A stretch of DNA of 7,012 nt from Acidobacteriaceae bacterium (lineage in GTDB: Bacteria > Acidobacteriota > Terriglobia > Terriglobales > Acidobacteriaceae): assembly GCA_003140785.1 (NCBI GenBank), contig PLKY01000386.1, positions 11,693 to 18,704 on the forward strand, read 5' to 3'. Below the pieces are notes generated by a model, which saw only the letters and a list, made by a program, of their open reading frames with translations, made no database searches and was not told the DNA's origin. The translations under genes were made by a program, and so were the position numbers. Positions 6,363 through 7,012 of the stretch are shown piece after piece (position 1 is the stretch's first letter; the number at the start of each line of letters is the position of its first letter).

Positions 6363-6390
6363 TTGCGCAGCCGGTTGTGACTGCTATATT
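6363..6390 (+). promoter_or_regulatory. Possible promoter for the cytochrome gene
   Basis: TATATT (6385-6390) matches the -10 consensus at five of six positions, and TTGCGC (6363-6368) lies 16 bp upstream as a poor -35 (three of six). It sits just after the terminator-like hairpin and would give a leader of about 125 nt before the ATG at 6522. It is suggestive only. Confidence 0.3.
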
Positions 6391-6521
6391 GAGTTTTCGG
6401 GGTCAACAACGCACGGCTTCCCTCTGTATTAAAACCAAAAATAACCGCGAGGTATGTGACCGCCAACACGTCACTCATCGCGCGGCATAAGAACGAAAGA
6501 AAACAAAGCAGGAAAGCATTC

Positions 6522-7012
6522 ATGGCGCAGATATTCGATCGCAGCTCCAATGCTTTGGCTCGGATGAGCCTGGTGTTGACGGGGCTTCTTGTGATCGCTC
6601 TCGGGGTTACGTTGGACGAGTTGCAGCGCTCTCCATGGGTTACCAGGCAGGGCCAGAGGCCGGAGCAGCCGGTGCCTTTCAGCCACAAACATCATGTGCA
6701 GGGTTTGGGACTGCAATGCCAGTACTGCCACGTGACGGTGGAGAAGTCGAGCTATGCGGGCATTCCTCCGACCAAGACCTGCATGAATTGCCACGCGCAG
6801 ATCTGGACCAATGCGCAGCTGCTGGAGCCAGTCAGGAATAGCTGGGCCACGGGGCAGTCGCTGGTTTGGACCAAGGTGCATGATCTGCCGGATTTTGCGT
6901 ATTTCAGCCACGAGATTCATGTGAACAAGGGACTAGGCTGCGCGACCTGCCATGGGCGCGTAGACATGATGCCGCTGATGTATGCGCAGAACACGCTGCA
7001 GATGGAGTGGTG
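6522..7012 (+). CDS. actA: Multihaem cytochrome c, likely alternative complex III subunit A (5' part)
   Basis: The gene runs off the right edge with 163 codons visible and no stop. Residues 1-13 are a short polar/basic head and about 14-31 a hydrophobic helix (SLVLTGLLVIALGVTL), probably an uncleaved membrane anchor that places the rest in the periplasm. Three c-type haem sites are seen: CQYCH (66-70), CMNCH (87-91) and CATCH (140-144). FSHKHHV (53-59) and FSHEIHV (128-134) supply the His residues typical of distal haem ligands in cytochrome c7/c3-like folds. This arrangement matches ActA, the pentahaem subunit of quinol:cytochrome c oxidoreductase (alternative complex III), so two more CXXCH sites are expected beyond the edge. 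The ATG at 6522 has AGGA eight bases upstream. The rest of the operon (iron-sulfur/molybdopterin-like, NrfD-like and further cytochrome subunits) should follow. Another multihaem c cytochrome, for example an NrfH- or c3-type protein, is the alternative. Confidence 0.85.
   Translation, partial: MAQIFDRSSNALARMSLVLTGLLVIALGVTLDELQRSPWVTRQGQRPEQPVPFSHKHHVQGLGLQCQYCHVTVEKSSYAGIPPTKTCMNCHAQIWTNAQLLEPVRNSWATGQSLVWTKVHDLPDFAYFSHEIHVNKGLGCATCHGRVDMMPLMYAQNTLQMEW

Larger units (their letters stand above)
6132..6521. other. 390-bp gap without a convincing gene
   Basis: The gap upstream of the cytochrome gene is visibly more AT-rich in its right half than the flanking genes. It holds a terminator-like hairpin (6314-6340) and a promoter-like -10 (6385-6390). 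A 41-codon ORF with an ATG at 6255 (ending 6380) and a 12-codon ORF at 6175 exist, but neither has convincing composition or conserved motifs. No tRNA, riboswitch or other RNA structure is recognisable. Confidence 0.5.

Noticed and set aside
6255..6380. 41-codon ORF in the gap before the cytochrome gene
   Set aside because: No clear ribosome site, no motifs, and it runs through the terminator-like hairpin. Its length is within chance expectation.

Overview
The window looks like chromosome from a GC-rich bacterium, most plausibly an Acidobacteriota (Terriglobia-like) lineage. This is inferred from the combination of a membrane Ser/Thr kinase, a multihaem cytochrome resembling subunit A of alternative complex III, several small membrane proteins without recognisable families, and a GGGAATA-type tandem repeat. 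I see no transposase, integrase, tRNA, rRNA or CRISPR array. It reads as ordinary core or accessory chromosome, not as a mobile island.

Layout, left to right. At 1-56 lie eight copies of a 7-bp repeat (GRAYAGG), possibly continuing left of the window. Next are two minus-strand genes: a zinc-ribbon membrane protein (128-634) and a secreted alpha/beta hydrolase (722-1909). A divergent intergenic region follows, then a plus-strand Ser/Thr kinase with a C-terminal membrane anchor (2035-2991). It converges on a minus-strand membrane-anchored TPR protein (3019-3756). Next is a two-gene minus-strand operon: a 74-residue two-helix membrane protein (5208-5432) overlaps by 4 bp the start of an Amt/Rh ammonium-transporter homologue (3919-5211). 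Divergent from this operon is a plus-strand four-helix membrane protein (5709-6131). A 390-bp gap without a convincing gene follows. The window ends inside the first 163 codons of a multihaem cytochrome c (6522 onward), whose rest lies to the right.

The genes are mostly independent units. The only clear translational coupling is the small membrane protein with the Amt homologue. The right-hand cytochrome probably opens an alternative complex III (quinol:cytochrome c oxidoreductase) operon, so the right edge belongs to respiratory energy conservation. The most interesting protein is the Amt homologue. It keeps the twin-histidine pore and the structural Asp, but a gapless comparison with E. coli AmtB (recalled, not searched) shows both gate phenylalanines and the recruitment-site serine replaced. 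I found no clearly undescribed multi-gene system here.
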